Assembly (NCBI RefSeq): GCF_000242635.2
Contig: NC_017770.1
Location: 4,724,669 to 4,788,668 of the forward strand
Length of the DNA: 64,000 nucleotides
Source of the DNA: Solitalea canadensis DSM 3403
GTDB lineage: Bacteria; Bacteroidota; Bacteroidia; Sphingobacteriales; Sphingobacteriaceae
Reading direction: 5' to 3'
Within the stretch, counting starts at the first letter, position 1. Every line of letters begins with the position of its first letter. Positions 9,592 to 19,026 of this stretch are shown in pieces. A program made the translations under genes and the position numbers. The notes beneath the pieces were generated by a model. The model saw only the letters and a program-made list of their open reading frames with translations. It ran no database searches and had not been told where the DNA came from.

Positions 9592-9954
9592 TTATTTTTT
9601 GCTTGTGTCTGCTGATGGAGTTGCAGCAGGTGCAGCATTGTTTGCAGCAGGAAGTTTTGCCGGACTTTGAGCAGGCATAGTGGTGTTGTTCATTTGTTTT
9701 TGAATTGCTGACTCACCAGCTTCACCACCGCTACGGTTAATGAAAAAGTTGGTAGAAAGACTTACCACTAATAAACCAATAGCAAGCGTCCAGGTTGCTT
9801 TCTCAAGAACATCTGAAGTTTTCTGAACACCCATCATTTGATTACCACCACCAAAAGATGAGCTTAAACCTCCTCCTTTTGGATTTTGAACCAATACGAT
9901 CAATACCAATAAAATGGCTACAAAAATTGCTAAAATCACTAATGCCGTATACAT
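9592..9954 (-). CDS. secG: Preprotein translocase subunit SecG
   Basis: A 120-residue inner-membrane protein, accessory subunit of the SecYEG channel that works with SecA (39384-42683). The first helix (about residues 2-22) is followed by the family signature VLVQNPKGGGLSSSFGG, and a second helix lies at about 53-72. The C-terminal tail of about 45 residues is rich in Ala, Pro and Asn, as is common in Bacteroidetes. It is the last gene of a run transcribed with the TPR-like gene and lptE, and is followed by two hairpin terminators. Confidence 0.93.
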   Translation of the reverse strand: MYTALVILAIFVAILLVLIVLVQNPKGGGLSSSFGGGNQMMGVQKTSDVLEKATWTLAIGLLVVSLSTNFFINRSGGEAGESAIQKQMNNTTMPAQSPAKLPAANNAAPAATPSADTSKK

Positions 9955-10002
9955 CTTTTTATAAATTATAATTCGTTTTGTTTAATTGCTGTCTGAAAAA
10001 CC

Positions 10003-11388
10003 TTAGCCATTTTGCCTAAGTTTCTCAATTTGAGCCGCAAAGTAAGTATTTTTTTCGGGATATTTCAAACTCAATTTTTCATAAACTGAAATGGCTTTGT
10101 CAAATAAATGCTGATCGACATAAATTTTTGCCATTGTTTCACTTACAATGCCCATATTATCGGATGTACTTTTTTCCGATTTATCCTCAAATGAAATCTC
10201 ATTGATCTGTACAGCCCTTATCATTGGCTCTTCACGGATGAATTTCTCAATGATCTGATCTTCCTTTTTTGATAAGTCGAACTCAATAACAACCTTTTGT
10301 TCAAGATCATTAAGGTTGGATACGTGTAAAGCATTCTCCAGAAACTCCTTTCCGATATCTGAAGTAACCACACGCTTTATGGGCTTGGTTGTATCCAGCT
10401 TAATACTATCTGCAGCATTATTTACTTCCTGTTGCATACCGCGAATACGGCGTAACCAGAAAGTAAATGTATGAGGTAACTTATCATCAATGCTTAACGC
10501 AATGTTATTATCACCTTTGATAATTGCAGGAAGAGGTTCAAACACCTGGAAAGTTGGTTGTTTTGATTCTTTAACTTCTTCAATAGTTTCAGATACATTT
10601 TCCTTCTCCATTTCTTTTGCCACAACATCATCTGCTTGCAGCTTTAATGGTACAGGGGTTTCCAGGCTATCTTTCCATCGATGAAATTCGGGAGGAGTTT
10701 CGTATTCCTCCTCTTGAGCACTAACCTCCTCATCATGTTTTAGTGCTTCTGAATCACTATACTGGGTATTCTTTGCTGAAATAAATTCAGCTGGAATTTC
10801 GTCTTCAACTTCAAAGTAATCATCAGGAATGTATATAGGTTCAGGTGTTATCGATTCCTGTATTACTTCCTCTTGTTTAGTCTGTGAGATTCTGCTTTCT
10901 CTTTCAGCAAGAATCTGATCAGCTATACTCAATGGTTTTGCAGGCTCTGTAAAAGACTCTTCAACGAATTGTTCCGCTGAAATAGGAGCCTCATTTGCTA
11001 TTGTTTCATTTTTTGCAAATGGATCAACTGGTATTTCCTCAACCTCTGTTAACTCATTTTGTATGGTAACTTCTTCAAAAGGAGTGAAAGCAGAAACCTG
11101 GTTATTGCTTATAGGTGCAGCAAAATTCGTTTTTGGTTCAGAATACAGTACAATCTGTGGCGGGTTTAGATAACAATATAAAGCTTCTCTAGTTGTGGCA
11201 TAGGCTGCAGCCATATCTCTGATGATCAAATGATCATGGCTGTGTTGATGCTTTGAGAGTTTAGCCAGCATAAAGTGTAAAGAAGCACAATAAGGATACT
11301 TTTGCAGTTCCTTTTTTAAGGTTGCTTCTGAAATATGTTCCAGTTTTGATGACTGGATAAGTGAAGTGTTAAAATCTTCTGCGTTCAA
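10003..11388 (-). CDS. Acidic protein with C-terminal TPR-like repeat, unknown function
   Basis: A 461-residue protein starting with TTG three bases after the lptE stop codon; no better start lies upstream in frame. The N-terminus (about 1-70) is helical and includes PYCASLHFMLAKLSKH. The middle (about 95-330) is strongly acidic, rich in Glu, Ile and Pro, and looks disordered. The C-terminus (about 415-461) contains MAKIYVDQHLFDKAISVYEKL, typical of a tetratricopeptide repeat. There is no signal peptide, so it is probably cytoplasmic. Its place between lptE and secG suggests an envelope-linked role, but this is inference from position only. Confidence 0.7.
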   Translation of the reverse strand: MNAEDFNTSLIQSSKLEHISEATLKKELQKYPYCASLHFMLAKLSKHQHSHDHLIIRDMAAAYATTREALYCYLNPPQIVLYSEPKTNFAAPISNNQVSAFTPFEEVTIQNELTEVEEIPVDPFAKNETIANEAPISAEQFVEESFTEPAKPLSIADQILAERESRISQTKQEEVIQESITPEPIYIPDDYFEVEDEIPAEFISAKNTQYSDSEALKHDEEVSAQEEEYETPPEFHRWKDSLETPVPLKLQADDVVAKEMEKENVSETIEEVKESKQPTFQVFEPLPAIIKGDNNIALSIDDKLPHTFTFWLRRIRGMQQEVNNAADSIKLDTTKPIKRVVTSDIGKEFLENALHVSNLNDLEQKVVIEFDLSKKEDQIIEKFIREEPMIRAVQINEISFEDKSEKSTSDNMGIVSETMAKIYVDQHLFDKAISVYEKLSLKYPEKNTYFAAQIEKLRQNG

Positions 11389-11391
11389 ATT

Positions 11392-11907
11392 TTACCAGTT
11401 TGAGAAAGCTCTGTTATAAATATCTGTTGTTAAAAGATCAATAATCTCGCCATTTAATTGTTGCTGTACTGAAGCAAAGTTGTTTCCCTTAGGAAAGTTC
11501 TTAAACTGCGAGAATGATTGTTCAAAACTTAATTTTTCGTCTTTTGTGTTGGTACATTTAACCTGCACGGTTATAGTTAAACGGTTTTGCTCAGCTTCAC
11601 CTCTGTCATCGTTGCCGGCAGAAGTAAATGATACGGGTTCAACGCGGTAACCAGTAATTGTGCCTTCAAAATTTACATCACCAAAACCTCTTGTAATGCC
11701 CAACGGCGATTGACGTGAAATCCGGTCTTTTAATCCTTCTGTAAATTTCTGACTTAATGTTGGGTCAACCAAAGGAGCTCGATTCTCAAAAAACTGCACA
11801 GAAAATGTTTTTACAGTCGGAGGAATTGAAGCTCCGGTAAAAGAATAACATCCTGTATCTATTATGTTTAGCAGTAAAAAGCCTGCTATGTAGATCAATT
11901 TCTTCAT
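11392..11907 (-). CDS. lptE: LPS assembly lipoprotein LptE
   Basis: A 171-residue outer-membrane lipoprotein, the partner of LptD in inserting lipopolysaccharide into the outer membrane. A signal peptide ends in a lipobox with Cys at about residue 20 (IIDTGC), followed by YSFTGASIPPTVKTFSVQFF, the usual start of Bacteroidetes LptE. SQKFTEGLKDRI and FEGTITGYRVEPVS continue the family pattern. The length is normal. The next gene begins three bases after its stop, so they are cotranscribed. It fits with the lipid A genes elsewhere in the window. Confidence 0.9.
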   Translation of the reverse strand: MKKLIYIAGFLLLNIIDTGCYSFTGASIPPTVKTFSVQFFENRAPLVDPTLSQKFTEGLKDRISRQSPLGITRGFGDVNFEGTITGYRVEPVSFTSAGNDDRGEAEQNRLTITVQVKCTNTKDEKLSFEQSFSQFKNFPKGNNFASVQQQLNGEIIDLLTTDIYNRAFSNW

Positions 11908-11950
11908 TGTATGATTATGTTGCCTGCTTGTAGGAACGCGCTTAAATAAC

Positions 11951-13195
11951 CTATAAATTTAACTCTTTAATTTTACGATACAGCGTCCGTTCAGAAATTC
12001 CTAACTCTGAGGCTGCATATTTGCGTTTGCCTTTGTGTTTTTTCAGCGCTTTTTTAATCAGATCAGCTTCCTGATCATTTAAGGATAAACTTTCTTCCAC
12101 TTCTTCAGCAAAATTGATCGGGTGATATTGTGGCTGAGGAGTTGGACTTACAGTTACCGGCTGAAGATTTATAGCAGGTTGTACGATATCATTATCTAAT
12201 GGCTGAACATCCTGGTATAATTTGGTAACCAACTGAGCATTCGATTGAATAACATGCCCCATTGATTCGGGGTGTTGAATGATTTCGACCACTAACTTTT
12301 TAAGGTCAGAAATATCTTTTTTCATATCAAACAATACCTTGTACAGTATATCGCGTTCAGAGAAATCATTTGTCTGCTGATCATCTTTACGAATCATTGG
12401 CAATGTAGTGGATTGCTCAACAGGCAAATAATGACGCAATGTGAGGGCATCAACTTCACGATTTTTCTCTAATACAGCAATTTGTTCTGCAAGGTTACGT
12501 AACTGGCGCACGTTACCGGGCCATGGATACGCCTCCAGCACTTGTCGTGCATCTTCTGTAAGCTGAATCGAAGGACTACGGTATTTCTCGCTGAAATCCG
12601 AAACAAATTTCCTAAAGAGGAGATAAATATCCTCTTTACGCTCGCGTAATGAAGGAATACGTAAAGGAACCGTATTTAAACGATAATAAAGATCTTCACG
12701 GAATTTACCTTTTTGTACGGCCTCAAACACATCAACATTTGTTGCCGCAACAATACGTACATCTGTTTTCTGAACTTTTGATGATCCTACCCGGAGGTAT
12801 TCACCAGTCTCCAAAATACGTAATAAACGAGCTTGGGTTCCCAAAGGAAGTTCGGCAACCTCATCTAAAAAGATAGTACCGCCGTTAACTACCTCGAAGT
12901 AACCTTTTCGGTCGTCAACAGCATTGGTAAAAGAACCTTTTACGTGACCAAAAAGCTCTGAATCAACTGTGCCTTCTGGAATTGCACCACAGTTTACTGC
13001 TATAAACGGACCGTGTTTACGATGACTTAAATTGTGTAATACGTGCGAAAACGCCTCTTTACCCGAACCGCTTTCACCAGTTACAAGAACAGAAATATCG
13101 GTAGGTGCCACCTGACGGGCAATATCGATTGCTCTGTTCAAAAGTGGGGAATTACCAATTATTCCAAATCGTTGTTTAATTTCCTGAACGTCCAA
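11951..13195 (-). CDS. Sigma-54-dependent transcriptional activator without a receiver domain
   Basis: A 414-residue bacterial enhancer-binding protein. The AAA+ domain (about 10-240) carries Walker A GESGSGKEAF, the sigma-54 contact loop as GSFTNA (usual form GAFTGA), Walker B GGTIFLDEVAEL and ALLRILETGEYLRVGSSK. The C-terminus (about 370-414) is a Fis-type helix-turn-helix (AASELGISERTLYRKIKEL). It lacks an N-terminal response-regulator domain, so its activity is not set by direct phosphorylation. The start is TTG (13195), with no in-frame ATG upstream. A terminator separates it from miaB; lptE follows 43 bases later. Confidence 0.92.
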   Translation of the reverse strand: MDVQEIKQRFGIIGNSPLLNRAIDIARQVAPTDISVLVTGESGSGKEAFSHVLHNLSHRKHGPFIAVNCGAIPEGTVDSELFGHVKGSFTNAVDDRKGYFEVVNGGTIFLDEVAELPLGTQARLLRILETGEYLRVGSSKVQKTDVRIVAATNVDVFEAVQKGKFREDLYYRLNTVPLRIPSLRERKEDIYLLFRKFVSDFSEKYRSPSIQLTEDARQVLEAYPWPGNVRQLRNLAEQIAVLEKNREVDALTLRHYLPVEQSTTLPMIRKDDQQTNDFSERDILYKVLFDMKKDISDLKKLVVEIIQHPESMGHVIQSNAQLVTKLYQDVQPLDNDIVQPAINLQPVTVSPTPQPQYHPINFAEEVEESLSLNDQEADLIKKALKKHKGKRKYAASELGISERTLYRKIKELNL

Positions 13196-13227
13196 ATGAG
13201 AGAAATTTAGTGTTATGTAAAAACCAA

Positions 13228-13273
13228 AAAGACATTAAGTCGCAAGGATGAATCTTGGCGACTTAAGGTCTTT
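13228..13273 (-). terminator. Terminator of miaB
   Basis: On the minus strand AAAGAC and GTCTTT close a long stem whose inner part TTAAGTCGC pairs with GCGACTTAA, with one mismatch between the two blocks. T-rich sequence follows. It lies between miaB and the sigma-54 activator. Confidence 0.75.
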
Positions 13274-13286
13274 GCAGAATAAAAAT

Positions 13287-14705
13287 CTAAACTACTGTAC
13301 CGATTAAAGTCGCCGTTGTACAACGATCAACAAAAACGTTTACATAATCGCCAGGCTTAATGTTGTCAGAAACTGGGAAGATAACCATTGCATTCTGGTC
13401 ATTACGTCCACAATAATCTTTATCAGATTTTTTAGAAAAACCTTCTATTAGAACTTTCTGAACTTTACCCACCTGTTGGTCAAGACGAACCTTTGAATGA
13501 TCCCGTTGCTTGCTAATAATCTCATTTAAGCGACGATTTTTAATATTTTCGGGGATATCATCCGTTAGTTTTTTAGCTGCAGGAGTTCCCGGACGCTCTG
13601 AATACATAAACATGTAAGCATAGTCATAGATAGCAAAATCCATAATGCTTAACGTATCCTGATGTTCTTCTTCAGTTTCTGAACAGAAACCGGCAATAAT
13701 ATCTGTTGAAATTGCGCAATCAGGCAAAATACGGCGAATGGCATTTACGCGCTCCATGTACCACTCACGGTCGTATGTACGGTTCATCAAATCAAGGATT
13801 CGGCTGTTACCCGATTGTACCGGTAAATGAATGTATTTGCAGATATTATCGTATTTATCCATGGTATAAAGCACTTCATCGGTAATATCTTTCGGGTGCG
13901 AAGTTGAGAATCTGATACGTACGTCGGGACTAACCAAAGCGACACGTTCCAGCAGCTGAGCAAAATTAACTTTTTCAGTTCCATCCTCACTGCTCCACTT
14001 ATAAGAATCGACATTCTGCCCCAAAAGTGTTACCTCTTTATAACCATTATTATAAAGCTCAGTTACCTCCTGCACAATTGAATGAGCGTCCCTGCTTCGT
14101 TCTCGTCCACGGGTAAAGGGCACCACACAGAATGAACACATATTATCACATCCACGCATGATTGAAACAAATGCGGAAATTCCGTTGCTTGTTAAACGCA
14201 CCGGATTAATATCTGCGTAAGTTTCTTCACGAGAAAGGAGTACGTTAACAGCCTTGTTTCCTTCATCAGCACTGTTAATAAGATTTGGAAGATCTCGGTA
14301 AGCATCAGGGCCAACAACAATATCTACCAATTTTTCTTCTTCTAAAAATTTGGCTTTTAAACGTTCTGCCATACAGCCCAAAACACCAACCATCATATCC
14401 GGTTTACGAAGTTTTGCTACTGCAAAATCTTTCAGGCGGTTACGTACACGCTGTTCCGCATTTTCGCGGATAGAGCAGGTATTAATAAAGATAACATCAG
14501 CCTCCTGGTAAGTGCCGGTGGTAGTAAAACCCATATCCATCATTATGGACGCTACGATTTCTGAATCAGAAAAATTCATCTGGCAACCATAGCTTTCTAT
14601 ATAAAGTTTTCGGCCGTTATTTTTTCCGGATTTACTATCCAATACTAACGCCTCACCTTGGCGTGTTTCATCATGCTCTTTAACTGTAATCCCAGGATTA
14701 AACAT
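13287..14705 (-). CDS. miaB: tRNA-2-methylthio-N6-dimethylallyladenosine synthase MiaB
   Basis: A 472-residue radical SAM methylthiotransferase that adds a methylthio group to i6A37 of tRNAs. The N-terminal domain has the three cluster cysteines ([21 protein letters not shown]). The radical SAM site is [20 protein letters not shown], with the CxxxCxxC spacing. The C-terminal TRAM domain contains [18 protein letters not shown]. The length fits MiaB rather than RimO or MtaB. An exact -7 element lies upstream and a hairpin terminator follows. Confidence 0.96.
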   Translation of the reverse strand: MFNPGITVKEHDETRQGEALVLDSKSGKNNGRKLYIESYGCQMNFSDSEIVASIMMDMGFTTTGTYQEADVIFINTCSIRENAEQRVRNRLKDFAVAKLRKPDMMVGVLGCMAERLKAKFLEEEKLVDIVVGPDAYRDLPNLINSADEGNKAVNVLLSREETYADINPVRLTSNGISAFVSIMRGCDNMCSFCVVPFTRGRERSRDAHSIVQEVTELYNNGYKEVTLLGQNVDSYKWSSEDGTEKVNFAQLLERVALVSPDVRIRFSTSHPKDITDEVLYTMDKYDNICKYIHLPVQSGNSRILDLMNRTYDREWYMERVNAIRRILPDCAISTDIIAGFCSETEEEHQDTLSIMDFAIYDYAYMFMYSERPGTPAAKKLTDDIPENIKNRRLNEIISKQRDHSKVRLDQQVGKVQKVLIEGFSKKSDKDYCGRNDQNAMVIFPVSDNIKPGDYVNVFVDRCTTATLIGTVV

Positions 14706-14829
14706 ATCTTGCTATAAAAATTAATATGAGTTTACCGACGATAAATACAACTGCTGTTTAATAACGAAATAGTAATCAGCATAATTGCATCATTTATTTG
14801 GTTCTATCGCCTAAAATAAAATCAGAGCG

Positions 14830-14837
14830 CAAAAATA
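14830..14837 (-). promoter_or_regulatory. Candidate -7 promoter element for miaB
   Basis: Minus strand TATTTTTG matches TAnnTTTG exactly, about 125 bases before the miaB start. No convincing -33 element is seen. Confidence 0.4.
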
Positions 14838-14913
14838 AGCAATAAACCCGATAAATGACACTTTGGCAGTAAGTTTGTCTTAATAATTAGTAATTTGATG
14901 TTTTTATCTGCTT

Positions 14914-16695
14914 ATGGCTGCCGGAAAGAAGAAATTGATTTATTGGATAGGAGGTATTTTAACCGGATTGTTAGTAATAATCGGCGGATTTACACTCTAT
15001 GTGGCTATCCGATTTGAACCAATTCTTAAGGATCAGCTACAAAAGCAAGTAACTAGATCATCCAACGGGCTATATTCTTTGAAGATGGATGGTCTTAGTA
15101 TTAGCTTGTTTTTAGGGAGAATCTATATTCAAAATCCAACATTCATCCCGGATACGATCTTGTACCAAAAACGGAAAGAAAATAATATTGCTCCTCCCTC
15201 ATTATATACTTTCTCCTCTGAATATATAAGGCTGAGTTCACTTGATTTCTGGAGTTTTTATATGCACAGGGAGCTAAATGCAGGATTGTTCTTAGTTCAT
15301 CAGCCTCAATTATTGCTTGTTAAGGATCTGGATGTTAAACAACCTGATCAAAACAAGAAACCGAAGGATTTGTACCAGTTGATATCGAAATTGTTCAGGT
15401 CGATTAATATTGATGAAATTAAAGTAGTAAATGGCAATGTTATTTACAAGCGGGTAAAAGGGTCTAAAACAACGACAATAGAAATCAATAACTTTACGAT
15501 CCTGATGGATGAAGTGCTTGTCGATTCGCTTTCGGATATTGATACTTCCCGTTTCTTTTACGCGAAAAATATCAGGGTTCAGGTCGATAGCTATAAATAT
15601 TCAACACCAAATAAACAATATGATCTTAAGATCGGCCAATTTAATTTATCAACCAAAGACTCATCCATTTTACTGCAACATGTGGCAATGGTTCCCCGCT
15701 ATGGTAAACTGGAGTTTGCAAGAAAAGTAGGAGAACAGGTCGACCGGTTTAACATTACTGCTGATACCGTTGCAATAAAAGGACTGCATTTAAAAACACT
15801 TTTGTTTGATGAGCGGATAGTAGTGGATGAGATCGATATTATGAAGCCATCTGTTGAGTCATTCAGAGATAAAAACATACCCCGCAAAAATCTGAAAAAT
15901 AAGCTGTTGTTTCATAAAATGTTACAAGAGGTACCTCATGAGGTATTCGTTAAGAAGGTATTGATAACTGATGGATATATTGAGTACAGTGAGGTGCCGG
16001 AAGGAACCAGGTATTCAGGTACTGTTTATTTTTCGAATCTGAAAGGAGCTTTCAGAAACGTAACCAACAGTATTGATTCTCAACGACCGTTTATTACTGT
16101 AGATGCCCAGGCTTTTCTAATGGGTTCGGGAGTACTTAACGCTGAGTTTAAATTTCCCATCGATCCCAAACGATCGACATTTACAGTTACAGGAGGAATA
16201 AGATCAATGGACCTGCGAAGAATGAATCCTGCAGTAGAAAAACTTGCCTTTGTAAGGATCAAAAGTGGCTCACTGCAGCGAATGGATTTTACGATTAATG
16301 CAACGCCTGTTTCTTCAAAAACATACATGAAGTTTTTATACAATGATCTTGAAGTTCAATTATTAAACAAAGAAACAGGAACAACAGCCAATCAAGGATT
16401 AGCTTCTACAGTTGTAAATGCATTGATTATTGATAAAAGTAATCCGATACAGGGTCTATCTCCTAGAATTGCGGATGTAAATTATACAAGAGATCAGTCT
16501 CGCTCTATTTTTAATTTTCTTTGGAAAAGCTTATTCTCTGCATTAAAACCTTCTGTTGGGGTGTCAGGAAAAAAAGAACTGAAGATTAATGAATTGAAGG
16601 ACAGGATCAAAGCAAGTAAAGAACGGAAAGCGTTAAAACGAAAAGAACGCCAGCGACAACGTGAGGAAAAAGAAAACAGTATCCCTAAAAAATAA
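14914..16695 (+). CDS. AsmA-like membrane-anchored protein, unknown function
   Basis: A 593-residue protein with one membrane helix at about 7-28 (LIYWIGGILTGLLVIIGGFTLYVAIRF region), followed by a long, beta-rich extracytoplasmic part. Segments such as GLYSLKMDGLSISLFLGRIYI and NFTILMDEVLVDSL resemble the AsmA/DUF748 class of proteins linked to envelope lipid transport, but the match is by style rather than by a fixed motif. The last 45 residues form a highly charged, mostly basic helix (about 555-593). The stop codon overlaps the first bases of a strong terminator shared with ilvE. Confidence 0.6.
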   Translation: MAAGKKKLIYWIGGILTGLLVIIGGFTLYVAIRFEPILKDQLQKQVTRSSNGLYSLKMDGLSISLFLGRIYIQNPTFIPDTILYQKRKENNIAPPSLYTFSSEYIRLSSLDFWSFYMHRELNAGLFLVHQPQLLLVKDLDVKQPDQNKKPKDLYQLISKLFRSINIDEIKVVNGNVIYKRVKGSKTTTIEINNFTILMDEVLVDSLSDIDTSRFFYAKNIRVQVDSYKYSTPNKQYDLKIGQFNLSTKDSSILLQHVAMVPRYGKLEFARKVGEQVDRFNITADTVAIKGLHLKTLLFDERIVVDEIDIMKPSVESFRDKNIPRKNLKNKLLFHKMLQEVPHEVFVKKVLITDGYIEYSEVPEGTRYSGTVYFSNLKGAFRNVTNSIDSQRPFITVDAQAFLMGSGVLNAEFKFPIDPKRSTFTVTGGIRSMDLRRMNPAVEKLAFVRIKSGSLQRMDFTINATPVSSKTYMKFLYNDLEVQLLNKETGTTANQGLASTVVNALIIDKSNPIQGLSPRIADVNYTRDQSRSIFNFLWKSLFSALKPSVGVSGKKELKINELKDRIKASKERKALKRKERQRQREEKENSIPKK

Positions 16696-16725
16696 AAAGC
16701 GTCCCGATTAAATCGGGACGCTTTT
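16695..16725. terminator. Bidirectional terminator
   Basis: Arms AAAAGCGTCCCGAT (16695-16708) and ATCGGGACGCTTTT (16712-16725) pair perfectly around a 3-base loop, with A and T runs on both sides. It serves the AsmA-like gene and the convergent ilvE. Confidence 0.9.
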
Positions 16726-16743
16726 ATATAGAATTGGTCACTA

Positions 16744-17808
16744 TTAAACTTTATAAATCCAGCCATGAGGATCAGCAACAGTTCCTTTTTTTATTGCGTC
16801 AAGCTCCTTGTGAACTTTATTTGAAAATTCACGATTTGCAGGATCTGGCAGGATATAATCCTTAGTGCCGTTGGTAATTTGAGCAATCTGGCTGATAGTA
16901 GCAGCGGTACCTACACCGAATGCTTCTGTCAAACGACCTTCTTCAATTGCAGTCACTACTTCACTTACACTAACCGGACGTTCTTCAACAGCCATACCCC
17001 AATCACGAGCTACAGTTAGAACGCTATCGCGGGTAATACCCTTTAAAATGGTGTCTTTTGCCGGAGGAGTAATTAATTTGCCGTCAATAACAAACATTAC
17101 ATTCATTACACCTGATTCTTCAATGAATTCATGCTTGCTTGAGTCGGTCCAGATCACCTGATCGAAACCTTCTTTCTGTGCCAACATAGTAGGATACATA
17201 GCACCGCCATAGTTTGCAGCAGCTTTTGCAAAGCCAATACCTCCAGGGCATGAACGAGAGTAAGTAGTTTCAAATTTAACTTTAACCGGTTTGCTGTAAT
17301 AAGCACCTACCGGACAAGTAAAGATGATGAACATGTATTTAGCCGAAGGACGAACCCCAATGAACTCATCAGTTGAGAACATGAATGGGCGGATATATAA
17401 TGCATGATCCGGCTTGTTCGGAACCCACTCGTTATCAATGTCGATTAACTGTGACATACCTTTCATGAAAATATCTTCAGGAACAGTTGGCATGCACATG
17501 CGCTCTGCGGATAGATTAAAACGCTCGAAGTTTGCTTCCGGACGGAAAATTACTGCTTCGCCTTGCTCGTTTTTGAAAGCCTTTAATCCTTCAAAAATAG
17601 CCTGACCATAATGTAAAGAAGCCATTGCCGGAGTAAACTCAATTGGAGCGTAAGGTTTGATGGAAACATTTTTCCATTCGCCGTCACTATATTCGGCCAC
17701 TAACATGTGGTCTGAAAAAACTTTGCCGAAAGGTAAATCGCTAAAATCAACAGAACTGATTTTAGATTTTGCAACTTTCTGAACATCAATATTCAATGTC
17801 TCAAGCAT
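16744..17808 (-). CDS. ilvE: Branched-chain amino acid aminotransferase
   Basis: A 354-residue PLP enzyme (fold type IV) that exchanges the amino group between glutamate and the keto acids of Val, Leu and Ile. Family marks are HYGQAIFEGLKAF near the N-terminus, RPFMFSTDEFIGVRPS, GGIGFAKAAANYGGAMYP containing the PLP lysine, SKHEFIEESGVMNVMFV and EAFGVGTAATI. The length fits the eukaryote-like BCAT type usual in Bacteroidetes. No other branched-chain biosynthesis gene is adjacent. Confidence 0.95.
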   Translation of the reverse strand: MLETLNIDVQKVAKSKISSVDFSDLPFGKVFSDHMLVAEYSDGEWKNVSIKPYAPIEFTPAMASLHYGQAIFEGLKAFKNEQGEAVIFRPEANFERFNLSAERMCMPTVPEDIFMKGMSQLIDIDNEWVPNKPDHALYIRPFMFSTDEFIGVRPSAKYMFIIFTCPVGAYYSKPVKVKFETTYSRSCPGGIGFAKAAANYGGAMYPTMLAQKEGFDQVIWTDSSKHEFIEESGVMNVMFVIDGKLITPPAKDTILKGITRDSVLTVARDWGMAVEERPVSVSEVVTAIEEGRLTEAFGVGTAATISQIAQITNGTKDYILPDPANREFSNKVHKELDAIKKGTVADPHGWIYKV

Positions 17809-17934
17809 CTTTTTATTGTTAATGGGTTAATTATCTGCAAGATTACTCATTTTTTGTGAGACTTGCCCGATTTTTTTGATCATCATTCTGTTAAAATAAA
17901 GGCCTAAAAGCAACTTTATTATGACAAAATCATA

Positions 17935-18894
17935 CTACATTTCGCGTGGTTGTACATTTTCGTCTACCCATTTTTTACCCCATTCATCAACTTCTTCCTG
18001 AGTCCACAATTCCGGATAAAAAACAAGTTTTTGAAAACGTGGAGGCAAATACTTCTGCCAGTTGGTTCCACCGGTAGCTTTAATATCTTCGGGGTCGCGT
18101 TGCATATAGCGAACGGCTGAACGGTAGTGCATCAACTTCCAATTTACATTAACGTGTATGTCGAAACTACGAAGGAGTTGCTCTAAACTACTAACGTTTT
18201 CACCTTTGCTTTTAAGCGCTAAGTACTGTTGCCAGAAGTTTTTCTCCTTCAAGGTTTCCGCTAAACTAATAAACTGTTTACTGTACTTTTCTTCAAACTG
18301 TTTTAAGGTTAATGTCTTCTTTCCTGTAGAAAGTTCTGTCGCTCCGGTTTTCCAGTAAAGGTTTTCGAAGATTGCCGATGCCGATTCTCCTTTTAATGCA
18401 TCACGTTTTTCTGGTGGCACAAGTGTTAAAAAGTCGGATGCATAAATTTCAATCATCCGGTATTGGCCAGACTGAAATCCACTTGCCGGTAATAGTGACA
18501 TACGGAAAGCAAGGAATTGCTCTTTTTCCATCCCATCAACCATTACATCAAAGGAATCAATTAATGTTTCAAAGTAACGATTGATCCGTTTTAAGCGTGC
18601 TTCAAAGAAAGTGGCCGTCAGGTTTTCTTTATGGGCGATCTGTTCACATTCATGTAAGATCAGGTTCAGGTATAATTCTGTAATCTGATGATACATGATG
18701 AAGATTTTTTCATCAGGGAACTGCGTTTTAGGGCGCTGCAAAGTTAATAAAGTATCAAGATGAATATAATCCCAATAAGTTAGAAAATCAGCATAAAGTA
18801 ATCCATCGAGGTATGAATTCATATCTTGCCCCATCGCATCATACTTTTGCTGCAATTGTTTTAATCGCGTTAAAAGATCTTCACTTAATTCCAT
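17935..18894 (-). CDS. Tryptophan 2,3-dioxygenase family protein
   Basis: A 319-residue heme enzyme of the TDO family, which opens the indole ring of tryptophan to give N-formylkynurenine. EKIFIMYHQITELYLNLIL has the expected substrate-site His and glutamate, and LLPASGFQSGQYRMIEI is the family signature. YLDGLLYADFLTYWDYIHLD at about residues 28-47 matches the N-terminal region. No other kynurenine pathway gene is next to it, so its role here (degradation, or NAD supply) is open. An exact -7 element lies 34 bases before the ATG. Confidence 0.88.
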   Translation of the reverse strand: MELSEDLLTRLKQLQQKYDAMGQDMNSYLDGLLYADFLTYWDYIHLDTLLTLQRPKTQFPDEKIFIMYHQITELYLNLILHECEQIAHKENLTATFFEARLKRINRYFETLIDSFDVMVDGMEKEQFLAFRMSLLPASGFQSGQYRMIEIYASDFLTLVPPEKRDALKGESASAIFENLYWKTGATELSTGKKTLTLKQFEEKYSKQFISLAETLKEKNFWQQYLALKSKGENVSSLEQLLRSFDIHVNVNWKLMHYRSAVRYMQRDPEDIKATGGTNWQKYLPPRFQKLVFYPELWTQEEVDEWGKKWVDENVQPREM

Positions 18895-18927
18895 AATAAT
18901 TGGTTATTGATATAAGGTTAGGCACTT

Positions 18928-18935
18928 CAAATGTA
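18928..18935 (-). promoter_or_regulatory. -7 promoter element for the TDO gene
   Basis: Minus strand TACATTTG, an exact TAnnTTTG match, 34 bases before the start codon. It also argues that the divergent ClC gene starts at 19027 rather than further left. Confidence 0.5.
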
Positions 18936-19026
18936 CTTTAATGACTTGAAAAACTACGCATTTAAAGGATTTTTCAGTAGTCAATTTTTTTATCTTCGTT
19001 CAGTTAAAAAAATCGTCAGGCACATT

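Noticed and set aside
18931-19026. Longer N-terminus for the ClC protein starting at 18931
   Set aside because: The start would fall inside the -7 element of the divergent TDO gene and the extra residues are not ClC-like.
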